This document shows positions 1 to 10,824 of a DNA stretch of 64,000 bases, in pieces (the stretch's first letter is position 1; every line of letters begins with the position of its first letter). Source of the DNA: Cryptomeria japonica. Taxonomy: Eukaryota; Streptophyta; Pinopsida; Cupressales; Cupressaceae. The translations under genes and the position numbers were made by a program. The stretch spans positions 908,243,009 through 908,307,008 of the forward strand of contig NC_081414.1 in NCBI RefSeq assembly GCF_030272615.1. The letters are read 5' to 3'. Under the pieces are notes generated by a model that made no database searches, had not been told where the DNA came from, and saw only the letters and a program-made list of their open reading frames with translations.

Positions 1-238
1 CATGTTGGCTTACAATGATTTTACAATTAATTACAAAATATATTACAAATAAAATTCATGTCGGCTTGGGTGCCGGTATCCTTTCTTTCACTACCGATGT
101 TCTATGTGTCGGTGTAGAGTTTGTCGTTGTCGGTGCCGGTATAATTGTCTTGTTAGTATCATATGGTTTCAAGGTTTCCATCAATGACAAAACCTTCAAT
201 CACCTATAATTTCTCATTGGATTGTGCATTTGCCAACA
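1..238 (-). repeat. Terminal part of a family-D LTR
   Basis: Reverse-strand LTR fragment that runs off the left edge. On the minus strand it starts TGTTGGCAAATGCACA at 238 and continues with the AGGTGATTGAAGGTTTTGT and CATTGATGG motifs seen at the start of the family-D LTRs at 45384, 51109 and (minus strand) 63136. It abuts LINE coding sequence at 239, so an element of family D probably inserted in the LINE. The other end and the matching target duplication lie outside the window. Confidence 0.8.
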
Positions 239-2003
239 ACTTCAACTTCTAAAAGCTTCTCTTCAAAGCATTCCTATTTATGCCCTTAGCCTCTTCAAAA
301 TTCCTGTCAAGTATGCTGAAGCAATTCAGAAAATTCAGAAAAAATTTCTTTGGTCAGGGGTCAAGGAAAAGAAAAGAATGTCTCTTGTGGCTTGGGAAAA
401 GGTGTGCAGACTGAAAAGTAAGGGAGGCCTGGGCCTGAGAAGAATCCAGACCCTCAATGAAGCTCTCTTATCTAAATAGGTTTGGAGACTATTCCACTCT
501 GACAGTGAATGGTGCAAAATCTAGAAAAGTAAGTACTCTCTTTTGTCTTCTTCTCTTCCAGATTTTATCAATTTTGATTTCAATATGAATGGGTCCCATA
601 TCTGGAATCATGCCTCTAAGTGTAAAGACAACATTGCCAAAGGGGTTAAATGGAATGTTGGCAATGGTAGGAAAGTTAGATTCTAGGAAGATCCCTGGCT
701 TTTCGATAAACCTTTGGTAAATATCCCTGAATGGGCCCCTTTTTCTCCCTCTTGTATTAGAATCTTTGGCACTTTGGTTGAGGGATATTGGAGAGGTGAT
801 AAATGGAAGAACATTGAAAGTATTCACCCCGGGCCTTATTAATCTTAAGAACCATCTTTCTTCTATTTGGCTGAATAAAGAGGAAGACTCCCTTATTTGG
901 AAATTTGATTCTAAAGGCAACATCTCTGTCTCTTCAATGTATGGTGTTCTTTCCCCTGCCTCCTTTGAGAATCCTTTTTGGTCTAAAGCTTGGATAAAAG
1001 GTCTAATCCCTAAAACCAATTTTTTTCTATTGGACTATCCTTCAAAATAAAATCCTGACCTTAGATAATCTTAAGGGTAAAGGCTTTTCTTTCCCTAATA
1101 GATGTTCTCTCTGTCTCGAGGAGGAAGAGTCTATGGACCATTTGGCTATCCACTACTTCAATTTGGGAAAGACTTCTTAAGAATTTTTGCATTGATTGGG
1201 GTTTTCCTAACACCATCAGTGATTTGTTCCATTCTTGGAATTATCACTGGGCTAAACCCTTTTTGAGATCTTTGTGGCAGTTATCTCTCCCTCACATTCT
1301 ATGGGGAATAAGGAAAGAAAGGAACAACCATATCTTCAGGGACACTTCTCTCACCCAAATTCAATGGGCTATTGTGGAGAACATTGGAATCATTGGGAAT
1401 CCTTGCATTTTTGCCAACCCCATAGAAACTCACATTTTAAGTTCCTGGAATCTGAATAATGTTGGTAGTCCTAATCCCACTCTAAACAAAAGACTCGAAG
1501 TTAGATGGCATACTCCCCCACATGGTTGGCTCAAAGTCAACTTCGATGGTGTTGCAAAAGGCAATCCTGGTCCTGCGAGATGTGGTGCAATCCTTAGAGA
1601 TGAAAAAGGTAATTGTAAGGAAATGATTGTTGTTCCTATAGGGAGTCAAACTAACCACAAGACAGAAGCAATCGCTACACTCCAAGGTATTCTCCTGGCC
1701 AAATGATGGAATTGTCCCTATCTATGGATAGAAGGGGATTCTAATAACATCATCAAATGCCTAAAGGGAACCTTTAAGCCTTCATGGACTATCAATAACA
1801 TAATAAAGGGTGCTAGAGATCTCATCAACACTTTTGATAAATGCTTCATATCTCATATCTATCGTGAAGCTAATTGTTTGGCTAACTGGGCAGCCAACAT
1901 GGCAGTCATTCAAGATCAAATGATCACATGGAAGGGTGAGGAGCACATCCCTGATGACATCAGACCAATCATTTTTAAGGATCGATACAATAGTACCCCA
2001 AAG
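239..2003 (+). pseudogene. LINE ORF2, 3' part: RT tail, zinc-finger region, RNase H
   Basis: Decayed non-LTR retrotransposon polyprotein. Near 245-476 the frame reads like the RT thumb/connection of plant LINEs (LLKASLQSIPIYALSLFK, GGLGLRRIQTLNEALLSK). Around 766-1050 it matches the Trp-rich region between RT and RNase H, after several stops and frame changes. 1224-2003 is an RNase H domain in one frame, broken only by TGA at 1704-1706. Visible active-site residues are Asp in VNFDG, Glu in KTEA and Asp in EGDS. The late Asp expected in the REANCLADW-type motif is Asn here (LANW). In L1-type elements the RNase H is thought to help remove the RNA template. The 5' half is missing because an LTR element abuts at 239. 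The last codons continue at 25543-25578 beyond the Copia A insertion. Confidence 0.88.
1999..2003. other. Target-site duplication of Copia A, left copy
   Basis: CAAAG immediately precedes the LTR start TGTTGGTATT at 2004. The same five bases follow the 3' LTR at 25538-25542. Five base pairs is the usual Copia duplication length. Confidence 0.95.
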
Positions 2004-3050
2004 TGTTGGTATTTTGGTATGGTTTTGTCATTGATGTCAACACTTACTAAAGCACTAGCACTTTGGAGATCCAACAGCATTCACCGGCAAGAAAGTAACT
2101 ATTGCACAGTTACTGGTATATGGTTCACCGACAGGATATAATGATCACCGGCACTTGGAATGATATAATGTCAAAGACATCATGTGGACACTTTGTTTTG
2201 AAGAATTAATCATTGGTATAATCATATTTGCATATTTTCTTTTACCGGCAAATAGGTCCTGGGTTACCTAGGGTTACACCGACAGGTTTATCTTTTCCAG
2301 ATCAGCATGGCACGCTATGGAGATGATTTATTATTGTTATAAATTCTTTAAGCCGACATGTTTAATTGGTTATTGCATTGGATATTATATTGTTTGTAAA
2401 ATGTTTTATTGTAATATCTTGTAGAGCCGACCTACTAAAATTGGTCTTAGGTTATGGTATAAATGTAAGATCTTATTTGTAAGATCGAATGTGGAATGCG
2501 AAAAATAATTAAGTGAAGGTATATGCGAGATTAAGCAGAGCTATACATGAAGACATCATTTGAAGTTTAAGCTAGGTTTTTGTGGAAGCATATCAACATT
2601 ACATTGGTACTGAATCTAGCATATGAAGATGTTATTTTGTGCAATACATTCTTATTGGATTTAACCATCCAACTATAGTCAGTGTGACTCCCATTTTGTG
2701 ATTGAGTAGTGAGCTCTAGGCTGTTAGCCTTTCTACATGTGCAGACCCCATTTATGTACACTTACTATCTGCAGTAGTATCATCTGATTATGGGTAAGGT
2801 TTCCCACCGTGGTTTTTCCCCTTACAGGGTTTCCACGTACAAATATTGGTGTTATGTGTTGTGGATGACTTTGTGTTTATGTTTCATGCATTAATCTTTA
2901 CCGGTATAGCAATTAACTATTAACACTGTCTACCGGCATACTTAATTGGTTTATCGATATTAAGCATTAAGTTGATTGAGTTGTTTTTGGTTTGAATTTA
3001 TTTGACAACTGATTCACCCCCCCCCTCTTAGTCGTCTCCGAGACCTAGCA
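2004..3050 (+). repeat. Copia A 5' LTR
   Basis: Starts TGTTGGTATT, ends CCTAGCA (the 3' LTR has CCTAACA). It is collinear with 24474-25537 throughout. A likely TATA box, TATAAAT, sits at 2458-2464, with the corresponding box at 24941 in the 3' LTR. The C-rich run near 3017-3025 followed by CTCTTAGT is a 3'-end signature also found in families C and D. Confidence 0.95.
2458..2464 (+). promoter_or_regulatory. Probable TATA box of Copia A 5' LTR
   Basis: GGTATAAATG, about 455 bp into the LTR, conserved at 24941-24947 in the 3' LTR. Position and sequence suit an RNA polymerase II promoter at the U3/R border. The start site itself cannot be read from sequence. Confidence 0.5.
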
Positions 3051-3052
3051 AT

Positions 3053-3064
3053 TGGTATCAAAGC
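3053..3064 (+). promoter_or_regulatory. Copia A primer binding site (tRNA-iMet type)
   Basis: TGGTATCAAAGC begins two bases after the 5' LTR. It differs at one base from TGGTATCAGAGC, the standard complement of the plant initiator tRNA-Met 3' end. It would prime minus-strand DNA synthesis. Confidence 0.88.
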
Positions 3065-3106
3065 TTAGTCCTCTTTTGCAGATGTTTAACAACTTGAGGA
3101 GATCCA

Positions 3107-4042
3107 ATGACTACTAATTATTTCAGGAAGCACAGTCCTAAAGTTGATGGAACCAACTATGGGATATGGAAGATCAAAAAGGAGACACATCTAAATTGCA
3201 TTGGTAAAGACATCTGGGAAGTTACAAAGAATGGTTATACTGCTGTTGTAGCTGGTTAGACCGCTACAACTACCTTAGCCAAAGATGAGGAGAATGATTG
3301 CAAAGAAAGAGAAGCACTTTTGAGCGCTTTATCAGATCAAAAAATCATGGGATTATCAGATAGGTCTACTACTAAAGCTATTTGGGATCATTCAAAAACA
3401 CTGAATGAAGGAGATTCCACAGTCAAGATTGCAAAACTTGAAAGTTTCTGAGTCAGGTATGAACATCTAAAAATGGAAGAAGATGAAAGGATTTCTACTT
3501 TTATGGAAAGAGTAAATGAAATTGTTTTGGGTATTATATGTTGTGAAGGAACCTTGAGTGAGGATGAAATTGTTTCAAAAATCTTAAGAGGATTGCCACC
3601 GGCATATAAAATGAAGGTTACTGCTATAAATGAGTTGAGAACAATGCCTAATACATCAGTAACTAGGGATACATTGATTGGAAAACTTTCAACTTTTGAA
3701 ATTGAGGAATTTGGTCATGTTGCTACTATAAAGATAGATTTGGCCTTTAAAGCATCAACATCATCTACTCCATCATTTGACAAATCAGATTGGAAAGCCT
3801 TTTATGCAAGAGAACTTGAAGAAACTAGGAAAGAGAATGAAGAACTTGAAGAACTTGAAGCACTATTTGCAAGGAAAATGCCAAAAGGTCCAGTTGGAAG
3901 TAAATATGAAGGTAAAGCACCCTTTAAATGTTTTAACTGCAATAAGATTGGTCATATGGCTTCGAGATGCCTTGATAGACATGCTAGACTAACAGAGGAA
4001 GCTAGAAGAACATACAAGCCTAATCTTGAATATCAGAGATAA
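3107..4042 (+). pseudogene. gag: Copia A gag (capsid region and zinc knuckle)
   Basis: Starts at ATG 3107 and stays in one frame for 312 codons, but has TAG at 3257-3259 and TGA at 3449-3451 in frame and ends at TAA 4040-4042. The N-terminal text (VDGTNYGIWKIKKETHL) and the later LRGLPPAYKMKVTAI are typical of the Copia Gag capsid (UBN2-type) domain. A CCHC zinc knuckle, CFNCNKIGHMASRC, lies at about residues 275-288 and would bind genomic RNA. An acidic Glu-rich linker precedes it. The frame reads on past 4042 into the protease region, so all three stops look secondary. Confidence 0.92.
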
Positions 4043-4142
4043 AGATTTAAAAAGAACAAAGACAAATCTTGTTACATTGTTGATGAAGGTGTAACTAATC
4101 ATTCTGATGAGGATCCAGCAGACAATGGATGGGTTTTTGTTG
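4043..4142 (+). pseudogene. Copia A gag-protease linker, left of the Gypsy-1 insertion
   Basis: In-frame continuation of gag after the TAA at 4040-4042: it reads DKSCYIVDEGVTNHSDEDP and then GWVFV, a typical acidic Copia linker. The frame is cut at 4142 by Gypsy-1. After dropping one TGTTG duplicate the same frame resumes at 12458. Confidence 0.85.
4138..4142. other. Target-site duplication of Gypsy-1, left copy
   Basis: TGTTG directly before the LTR start TGTAGCATCG. The second copy is at 12453-12457, directly after the other LTR. Confidence 0.93.
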
Positions 4143-5800
4143 TGTAGCATCGTAAATTGTACGCACTTGCTAGAGTGGTACAATTTCACACCTAGTTTAG
4201 CACCCGCCTTGGCGCATTTTGTATTTTGCATTGCATTTCCCCTTTAGCACTTAATTAATCAAATTAATTAGGTCTAAGGTCCTATTTTATCATCTCCCAT
4301 ATCATAAAGTTGGGCCCTTTCATTAAAGTGTGCCCCTTTCAATTTATTCCTCCAATACATCATTTAATCAAAAACCCTAATTAGGTCCTATTTTGAACTT
4401 GGGGGCTTGATTTCGGGGGTCAAAACATCTCGAAATCACCTGTAACTTCGGGATTCTCTCTAAAATCATCATATCCGACGGCCCTGAAAATTTGGTGAAA
4501 AGTTGTCGGGACCATGGCGCCCGGAGTGCACATGGTCCCGAACATTTTTCCCGAAATTTTAGGAGTGCGATCCAATCATAAAATAAAGCTTAACCCCAAG
4601 AAATTGGTAGGGGATTCAATCTCTAGGTCGGCCAAAAGATGAAATTACGACCTAGGGTTTCCTACATAAGAGCTCTCTTTCTTCATTTGAAGGGATCCGA
4701 ATTTTAGCTTTCAAGGACCTCATATGCAGCGAAAGGGCAGATCTTTGAGGACTTCAATAAAATTCAACATCCATCCATCAAGCATTCATCAATTTCATTC
4801 ATTTAGGGCTTGGGAGACATTGAAGAACAACAGGAGATTACCGACTGAAGATTGGCTTGTACTCCTCCCTTGAGGGTTGGGTATGATTTCATGTTGTTTT
4901 CATGTCTTTGCATAAGCTTCAATATATTATTTATTCATGCTTTAGATCACTTTGCATCTTGATTTAGAGCATTTACATTATCATTTACAAGCAATTAGGG
5001 TTTACTTTCTAGGTTGCTCTAGTTTGCTTTCTTGCATTTAAGGACCTTGCACACACACTAGGTCTGCACACACAATATATTTTACAATACAACTTGGCTA
5101 TTCATGGAGGTGGAAATCACCGAAGTGGGGGTTTGACTAAGGCAAAACCCTATATAGCCGCCCACCACACCTTTTCAGATATAAGTGCAGGTTTCGAAAT
5201 TCGGACGATGCCGCAAGTTATAGATCCGGAAGAAGCAGACGGAGACCGAACTTCACACCAAATCTCAGAGCAAAAGACCAAGACAGGGGTGTGGGGCGCC
5301 TTAGTCCTGCCAGGACAGGGGCGCTGGGTGCCCTAGTCCTTGGGACAGGGGCGCTGGGCGCCCTGGTCCTTCTGACAGCAGTTTTCAGCATTTTTGACAA
5401 CTTTGCAAAACAGCAGTTTCCGGAGCAGTTTCAGGGGCAGAATCAGGACAGTGGCGCCCGCGCCCCCGTCCCGAACATTTTCATTCATATTTTAACACCG
5501 GGTACGCATCTGCACTCTTGTCTTGTCCTTGTGTTTACAACTTTCCATTGTTTAAGTTCAATTCTGCAATCTTGTTATTAGTTCATACTTGCACTTTGGG
5601 GTTAGGAATTGAACTTGCATCATTTCATCTTTCTATTACAACAAAGGAATAGAAATCCTAATAGGTAGCCCATGTCTCTCTCTTCCACAAAAAGAAGTAG
5701 CCAATTGTGTGATACCTCTAGGCTCTTTCGTATTCCACAAATGTGTGATTGAAGGTGAGATTAGGGCATGTTTGCTTAGTGTCACTTTTTCCCCCACACA
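4143..5800 (+). repeat. Gypsy-1 5' LTR
   Basis: 1,658 bp, TGTAGCATCG…CCCCACACA. It contains a conserved leader-like stretch (TACATAAGAGCTCTC near 4672), CTATATAGCC at 5150 and, at about 5275-5375, a GC-rich tandem repeat of roughly 28-30 bp with the inverted core GGGCGCTGGGCGCCC. It is about 30 bp longer than its partner at 10825, close to one repeat unit. Confidence 0.93.
5150..5158 (+). promoter_or_regulatory. Candidate TATA box in Gypsy-1 5' LTR
   Basis: CTATATAGC, kept in all four LTR copies of this family (near 11832, 13790 and 20626). A second candidate, TACATAAGAG near 4672, is also conserved; sequence alone does not decide between them. Confidence 0.35.
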
Positions 5801-5803
5801 TTT

Positions 5804-5819
5804 TGGTGAACCTGACGTG
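5804..5819 (+). promoter_or_regulatory. Putative Gypsy-1 primer binding site
   Basis: TTTTGGTGAACCTGACGTG follows the 5' LTR end and is identical at 14448 in Gypsy-2. The TGG start a few bases after the LTR suits a primer site. I cannot assign the tRNA with confidence. Confidence 0.5.
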
Positions 5820-5947
5820 AATCTATCATTGCTTCCTCTTTCATTGCATTTGTTAGATCTAGATCTAGATTTAGTGTGTTTTCATTTCATTTTCATTAAA
5901 AAGAAAAAAAAAAAAGTGTGTTTCTTTGCATTGTGTGCAATTTCAAA

Positions 5948-8248
5948 ATGTCAGATTTTTATTTGCAAGATGTTCATATTTGTGATGATTATGAGTTAGA
6001 TGAAGCTTTAGATGAGTTTTTGAAACCTAAAGATACCAAGCCTTCATTTTACCAAAAACTCATAAACATTGTTACTATGCCATTTCGTTGTGATGAGAAA
6101 GATAAGTCGAATGATTCCTCTCAAGGGTACATTCCTATCAGCTCTTCCACTAAATCTAGTAACATGGTTGTTTTCAATGATCCCCTCTATGAAGAGATAT
6201 CTCCTTTTGAATCAAAAGATAAACCTTTTAATAGATATGATCATGCTTTGTTGGATGATGCCCTTGATGACTTTGTGGCTCCTAAAAAATGCTCCCTTCA
6301 TGAGGATCCTTTTGTGCAAGAAGATGACATTATCCCTACATTTCCTAGTGATGGCATTTCCTTTTCCAACAAAATTCCCACTAGAGATGATGAATTAATG
6401 ATAAATGCTTGCCCTTCTCCTAAAGTTGGTCTTACCCATAAGCATCCCTTAGAGAAAGAAGATGAAATAAAAAGCAATTTCCTTAATTCTCTCTCCCCTA
6501 AAGATCATATTGAACATATTTTGAGGAAAGAGGATGAGTTTAACACATCTATTGATGCTCTCCCTCCTAAGGATGAGGAATTAATAAACAATGTTATCTC
6601 CTCTCCCGAAATTGACAATACTTCAAACATTCCTTTCAACAAATTCACTATTTGGGATGAACCATTAGAAGAAGGTGTAGATTATTCTCTACCCCTAGCC
6701 AAAGGGGATGAAATCAAGATTGAAAACTCCCTTGATAGTTTCTCACCTTCCTTGAATCTCAATTATTCTCCCTCTCCTCAACTTTGTTCTACTCATAAGG
6801 ATACCCTAGTTCAAAGCAAGATGGTTAACATCTCTTTCAAAGATCTCCCTCTCAAAAGTGAGACTTTAGAGAGTAATGTTGATCCTTCTCCTCGAGAGTT
6901 TATTCCCCATGTAGATCCTTTGATGATAGAGGATGATATGACCTTTCCTAGTATTACTCCTCCTACTAGAACATCAATGCCTATCCCTTGTCTCTCTCCT
7001 AAAATTGATTTGATCCGTGATAAGATTTTAGTGCAAGAGAAGACTATCAATAATTCTTCCAACACTTTTGTTCATTCCTCTAAACCATCCTCAATCAATT
7101 TGATACATGTGAATGAGACACCTAACAAACCTCTCTTCACTGTCCAAGGTGCTTGTCCTTCTCAAAATTCTCAACCTTTAAATAAGCCTATCTTAGTGGT
7201 TCAAGGTGGTTATGCTAATGATTCTTTTTGCACTCCTAAGAAACCTATTATTACTGTGCAAGGAGGTTATTCTTCTAAGAGCCCTTATGAGTATGCTAAG
7301 CAACTAACTAGAGAGAGTTATCATGCGGTTGCCCATACTTATAACACAAGAAACAATAGGCAACCTAATCCTCCTCTAGTTATCCCAACTTCACTTCCTC
7401 CTTCCCAACCTATTCTTCCTCAAGCTCCACGTATTTCACAAATGCTTAGTAAGGACTATGATCTCATAGAACAACTTAAAACTACCCCTGCTAAGATATC
7501 CCTTTGGGATTTGATCCAAACTTCTTCTGCTCATCATGGAATGTTACAAGATGCCTTGAAAGATTTGAATGTTCCTCCACCTAATACATCTAGTAATATA
7601 GTGTCTTTGGTTAACTCTGTGATGAATCCTAAAGCTCAAATTGTGTTTACCCAAGATGAGTTGCCTACTAGTGAAATTCAACAACAATATGATCCCTTGA
7701 TGATTGTGGTTATCATAAATGACACTGCTATAAGACGAACACTGGTAGATAATGGCTCTGGCCTTAATGTGTGTAGCATTAATCTATTGCATAAGATGAA
7801 TGTGGATACATCCCTTATTGAGCCTGACTCTCGTCCCATTCGAGGCTTTGATAATGTGTCTAAGTCTTCATTAGGTATTATCACCTTACCCATCACAGTG
7901 GGACCTATTACTTTGCCTACTCCTATCCATGTTATGTCGGGAAATCTAACATACAACTTGTTATTAGGGAGACCTTGGATTCACAGTATGCAAGCTGTCC
8001 CCTCTACATTGCATAGACAAGTTAAATTCATTTATAACAATAAGACATATACCTTTATAGGTGATACTAATTTTCAAACTTGTTTGCAAACATCTACTTC
8101 CAAAGGGAGTTCTTCTAAGCCTTCCTCTTCTAGTGATGACTCGTTAAACAAGATACCTATGGATGAATCATCACCTTCTGATAATCAAAATTCTTTGGAT
8201 GAGTTTGAAGTTCCTGAAAGGCTTTTGATCCTGAGAAGGTTCTCGTAG
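5948..8248 (+). pseudogene. Gypsy-1 ORF, main part: Ser/Pro/Asp-rich region and retropepsin
   Basis: ATG 5948 (AAAATGTC context) opens about 766 codons. The N-terminal 110 residues are unlike Gypsy-2. From the KKCSLHEDPFVQEDD motif onward the two copies align. Residues about 110-400 are degenerate repeats of 35-40 residues with SPK, H..PL..EDE and SP motifs, probably disordered. Residues about 575-710 look like an aspartic protease: active-site VDNGSGLN, then the hydrophobic-Gly signature in LLGRPWIH. Plant Gypsy proteases often have Asn or Gly after the catalytic Asp. A deletion of about 34 bp near 8218, relative to Gypsy-2, shifts the frame into TAG at 8246. The ancestral frame continues at 8371-9006. 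Confidence 0.82.
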
Positions 8249-8370
8249 AAGACGATTGGGGATCTCTTGATTTTAATCCCACCTTTGTAGGTGAGTATAG
8301 GGTTCCTCCTAGAGAGTTTAAAGTTAAAAAGAAGGAAGAAACTAGAGATCAATCAGTCTTACCTGAACCT

Positions 8371-9006
8371 ATGAGTAATAATTTTGTGGCCGCTTCTCAA
8401 ACTTCTTCTCCTCACACTTCTAATTCTGAAGTGTTTGATTCTTTGTCTTATGAAAAACCGCCTTCTCTTTCTGAAATGGCTGATCGTTATGGTCTTGGTT
8501 TTCGCATTTTTGCTAAGCATGGGTATCATGGAAATGGTTGTGGCACTCACAAACAAGGGATAAAGGTTCCTCTAGAGAATAATCTTCACAATTATGCCTT
8601 TGGACTTGGCTATAATCCCTGCAATCTCACCAAAGCATCTAAAAGACCATCTCTCAATGTGAATGCTATATATAGTAGTGATGATGATCTCACTTCAGCT
8701 AAATCATCTTCTACTTCTATCAACTCTCATTCCCCTCATAAGGAAATCTTGGCGATGAACAAATCTCTTTATGACTCCCCTCAAATTTCTAAATCCGCTT
8801 ATGAATCTTTTTCTCCTATTCATCATAAAGTCCTTTCCTCTAGGGATAAGGCTCTAATAAATTACACTCATCCCTCTTCTAAGATTTCTTGTGACTTTTC
8901 GTCTTCAATTTTTATCATTTTATACATGTTTTTGATCTCACTTATAGTTGAGCATTTAGCATGTCATATTCAAATACCTCATTCAATCTATCATGTCTTT
9001 AAATAA
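8371..9006 (+). pseudogene. Gypsy-1 ORF, C-terminal part with G-patch-like segment
   Basis: Downstream piece of the same ancestral ORF, now in a different frame. It holds MADRYGLGFRIFAKHGYHGN and FGLGYNPC, glycine/aromatic spacing like a G-patch, a segment found after the protease in some plant Gypsy elements and retroviruses where it binds nucleic acid. The match is by eye only. Residues about 175-211 form a hydrophobic stretch (FIILYMFLISLIVEHLACHI) that could be a membrane segment or chance. In Gypsy-2 the matching part is in frame with the protease. Confidence 0.6.
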
Positions 9007-10824
9007 CATTAATGGCTGTTATGTTGCTCATCATTATGTGACATTGGTAGCTCATTTACTGGGGGCCCATTGTCATTCATAATGGTACAATTTCAAGTGC
9101 AATCATATTTTCGAAGCAACATAATAGCCTAATTTTTATGTTATCTCTTGTTCCTATGGGGACAAGGGTGATTTCATAACATCTCTTCTTTTTATGGTTA
9201 ACATTTCCCTTTGGGGTAATAGTGTGGAAATATTGATCATCTTTTCTTTAGAATCCTCTTTTCCTAGATATGGGAGAAGATGTGTATTCTCTTTCTTATC
9301 CTACCCACTTCTTGTGAGGAGCATTTTACATACACTAATGTCTTGCTTGCATGAGCTCATGTGAGTATGTAGTACATTTTGCTGATGTCTAAATCTCTCC
9401 CTAAAAGATTGTGTAAGTCCTTCTCATTGTCCTTATCCTTGGGAGGCAATGATCTTTCCTTATTTTTATCTAAGGATCCACTTTTTCCTATTTTGTGGAT
9501 GGTGTGGACTTTATTACTTGATGTTATGCCTTGTGCGCATTTGTTGTTGTTTGTTCAAGGATTCTCTCTTACAAGAGGTGTAAGTCCTTGACTACAACCT
9601 CTTTTGCACTTGGTAAAATACATCCATAACGAATTCACTCTCCTAATTGGGTTAAAAAGAGCATCATCCTTCATTAAGAATCACTTTCACCTCACGAAAG
9701 AAGGTATTGCATTCTTATTCTCTTCTTTGTCTTATTCTAGAAGATGTTATATTTGTCTAAGACAATTTCTCTCAGGGATAGGTGTCTTTTGTACAAAGAT
9801 CTCTTCTCCTCTAAGGATCTCCTTTACACATACTATAGGATATCCCTTCTCAACTATCTTATCCTTGCTTAAAGAGTGCAACACTCTCTTGCTTGGATCT
9901 ATGACATTGTTGCATTTTTGGGGTATCTTCTTTTGTGATGAAGGTAGGTATCCTTGTTCTAATTTTCTTATGACATAAACATTACACTTTTTGAGCAATG
10001 GGTCATTCTCGGAACTAGAGCACAGACTCTTAGAGCGTGATGTCACGTTTTTTTACTATACATATACAGGTTGTAGCATACTCGGGCATAGACTCCTATG
10101 AGGTGCTTCTAACCTCACTTACACACACATGCACGAGGTTGAGTGGAACTAGCGGCATAAGGCTAGACTTTCTCACTCTCCTCCCTTACATGGATCACCT
10201 AGACAGACTCTAGGGGCTAGTTTTCCATGTCCTTTTTCCCATGGATCACCTAGACAAGATCTAGGGGCGAGAAGTCCATGTTTTCTCTCTCACTATTCTT
10301 CTCATGGATCACCAATGTGTGTATTCATGCTTTTTTCCTTTCTTTTCTTCTCTTTGCATTTTGTTTCCATTTACATCCTTCATCTTGTGTTAGAGAACGC
10401 TCAAATCCTCACACTCTTTGTTGTGTTGGAATTGAGATTTAGTCCTCTTTCTTACCAAATGATTCTCCATTAGTTTTTGATCTCATATCAAATCTTCTTG
10501 TGAGCATTTGTCATCAATATTCTTTAACAATTCGAAGTGGTAAACTTGATACCCTGTTTCAACTCACTAAAATTAGCAAGCCGAAACAGGGGGGGCATAT
10601 AGCTACCCTCGAATTTTCATCACCTTCCTTAGTAAGCATTAGGTGATTTTGTGATCTAACGTGTGTTTTGTAGGGTGCGGTTCCTAACTGTGTACTGCAG
10701 ATACTGCTAGGGGTTTCGTTCGACAGAATTATGGATATATCCTTTTTCAAATAATGTTTACTTTTCTGTACTTTAGCTTGCATATGCACGTAGTGTTCAT
10801 ATGACCACTAAAGTGGGGGCTAAA
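9007..10824 (+). other. Gypsy-1 3' non-coding region and polypurine tract
   Basis: 1.8 kb without a credible coding frame. About 9192-9385 is absent from Gypsy-2. 10190-10315 carries a repeat of about 55 bp built on CATGGATCACCTAGACA and CTAGGGGC. 10552-10560 and 10583-10591 form a perfect 9-bp inverted repeat (CCCTGTTTC/GAAACAGGG, 22-nt loop), conserved in Gypsy-2. The likely polypurine tract is AAGTGGGGGCTAAA at 10811-10824, directly before the 3' LTR. Confidence 0.75.

Noticed and set aside
8881-8990. Possible membrane protein or envelope-like segment at the end of the Gypsy ORF
   Set aside because: One hydrophobic stretch only, no signal peptide, no cysteine or glycosylation pattern; not enough to claim an env-like function.
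9604-9978. 124-codon frame in the Gypsy 3' region
   Set aside because: Composition typical of T/C-rich DNA, frame not kept with the same limits in Gypsy-2, and no motif.
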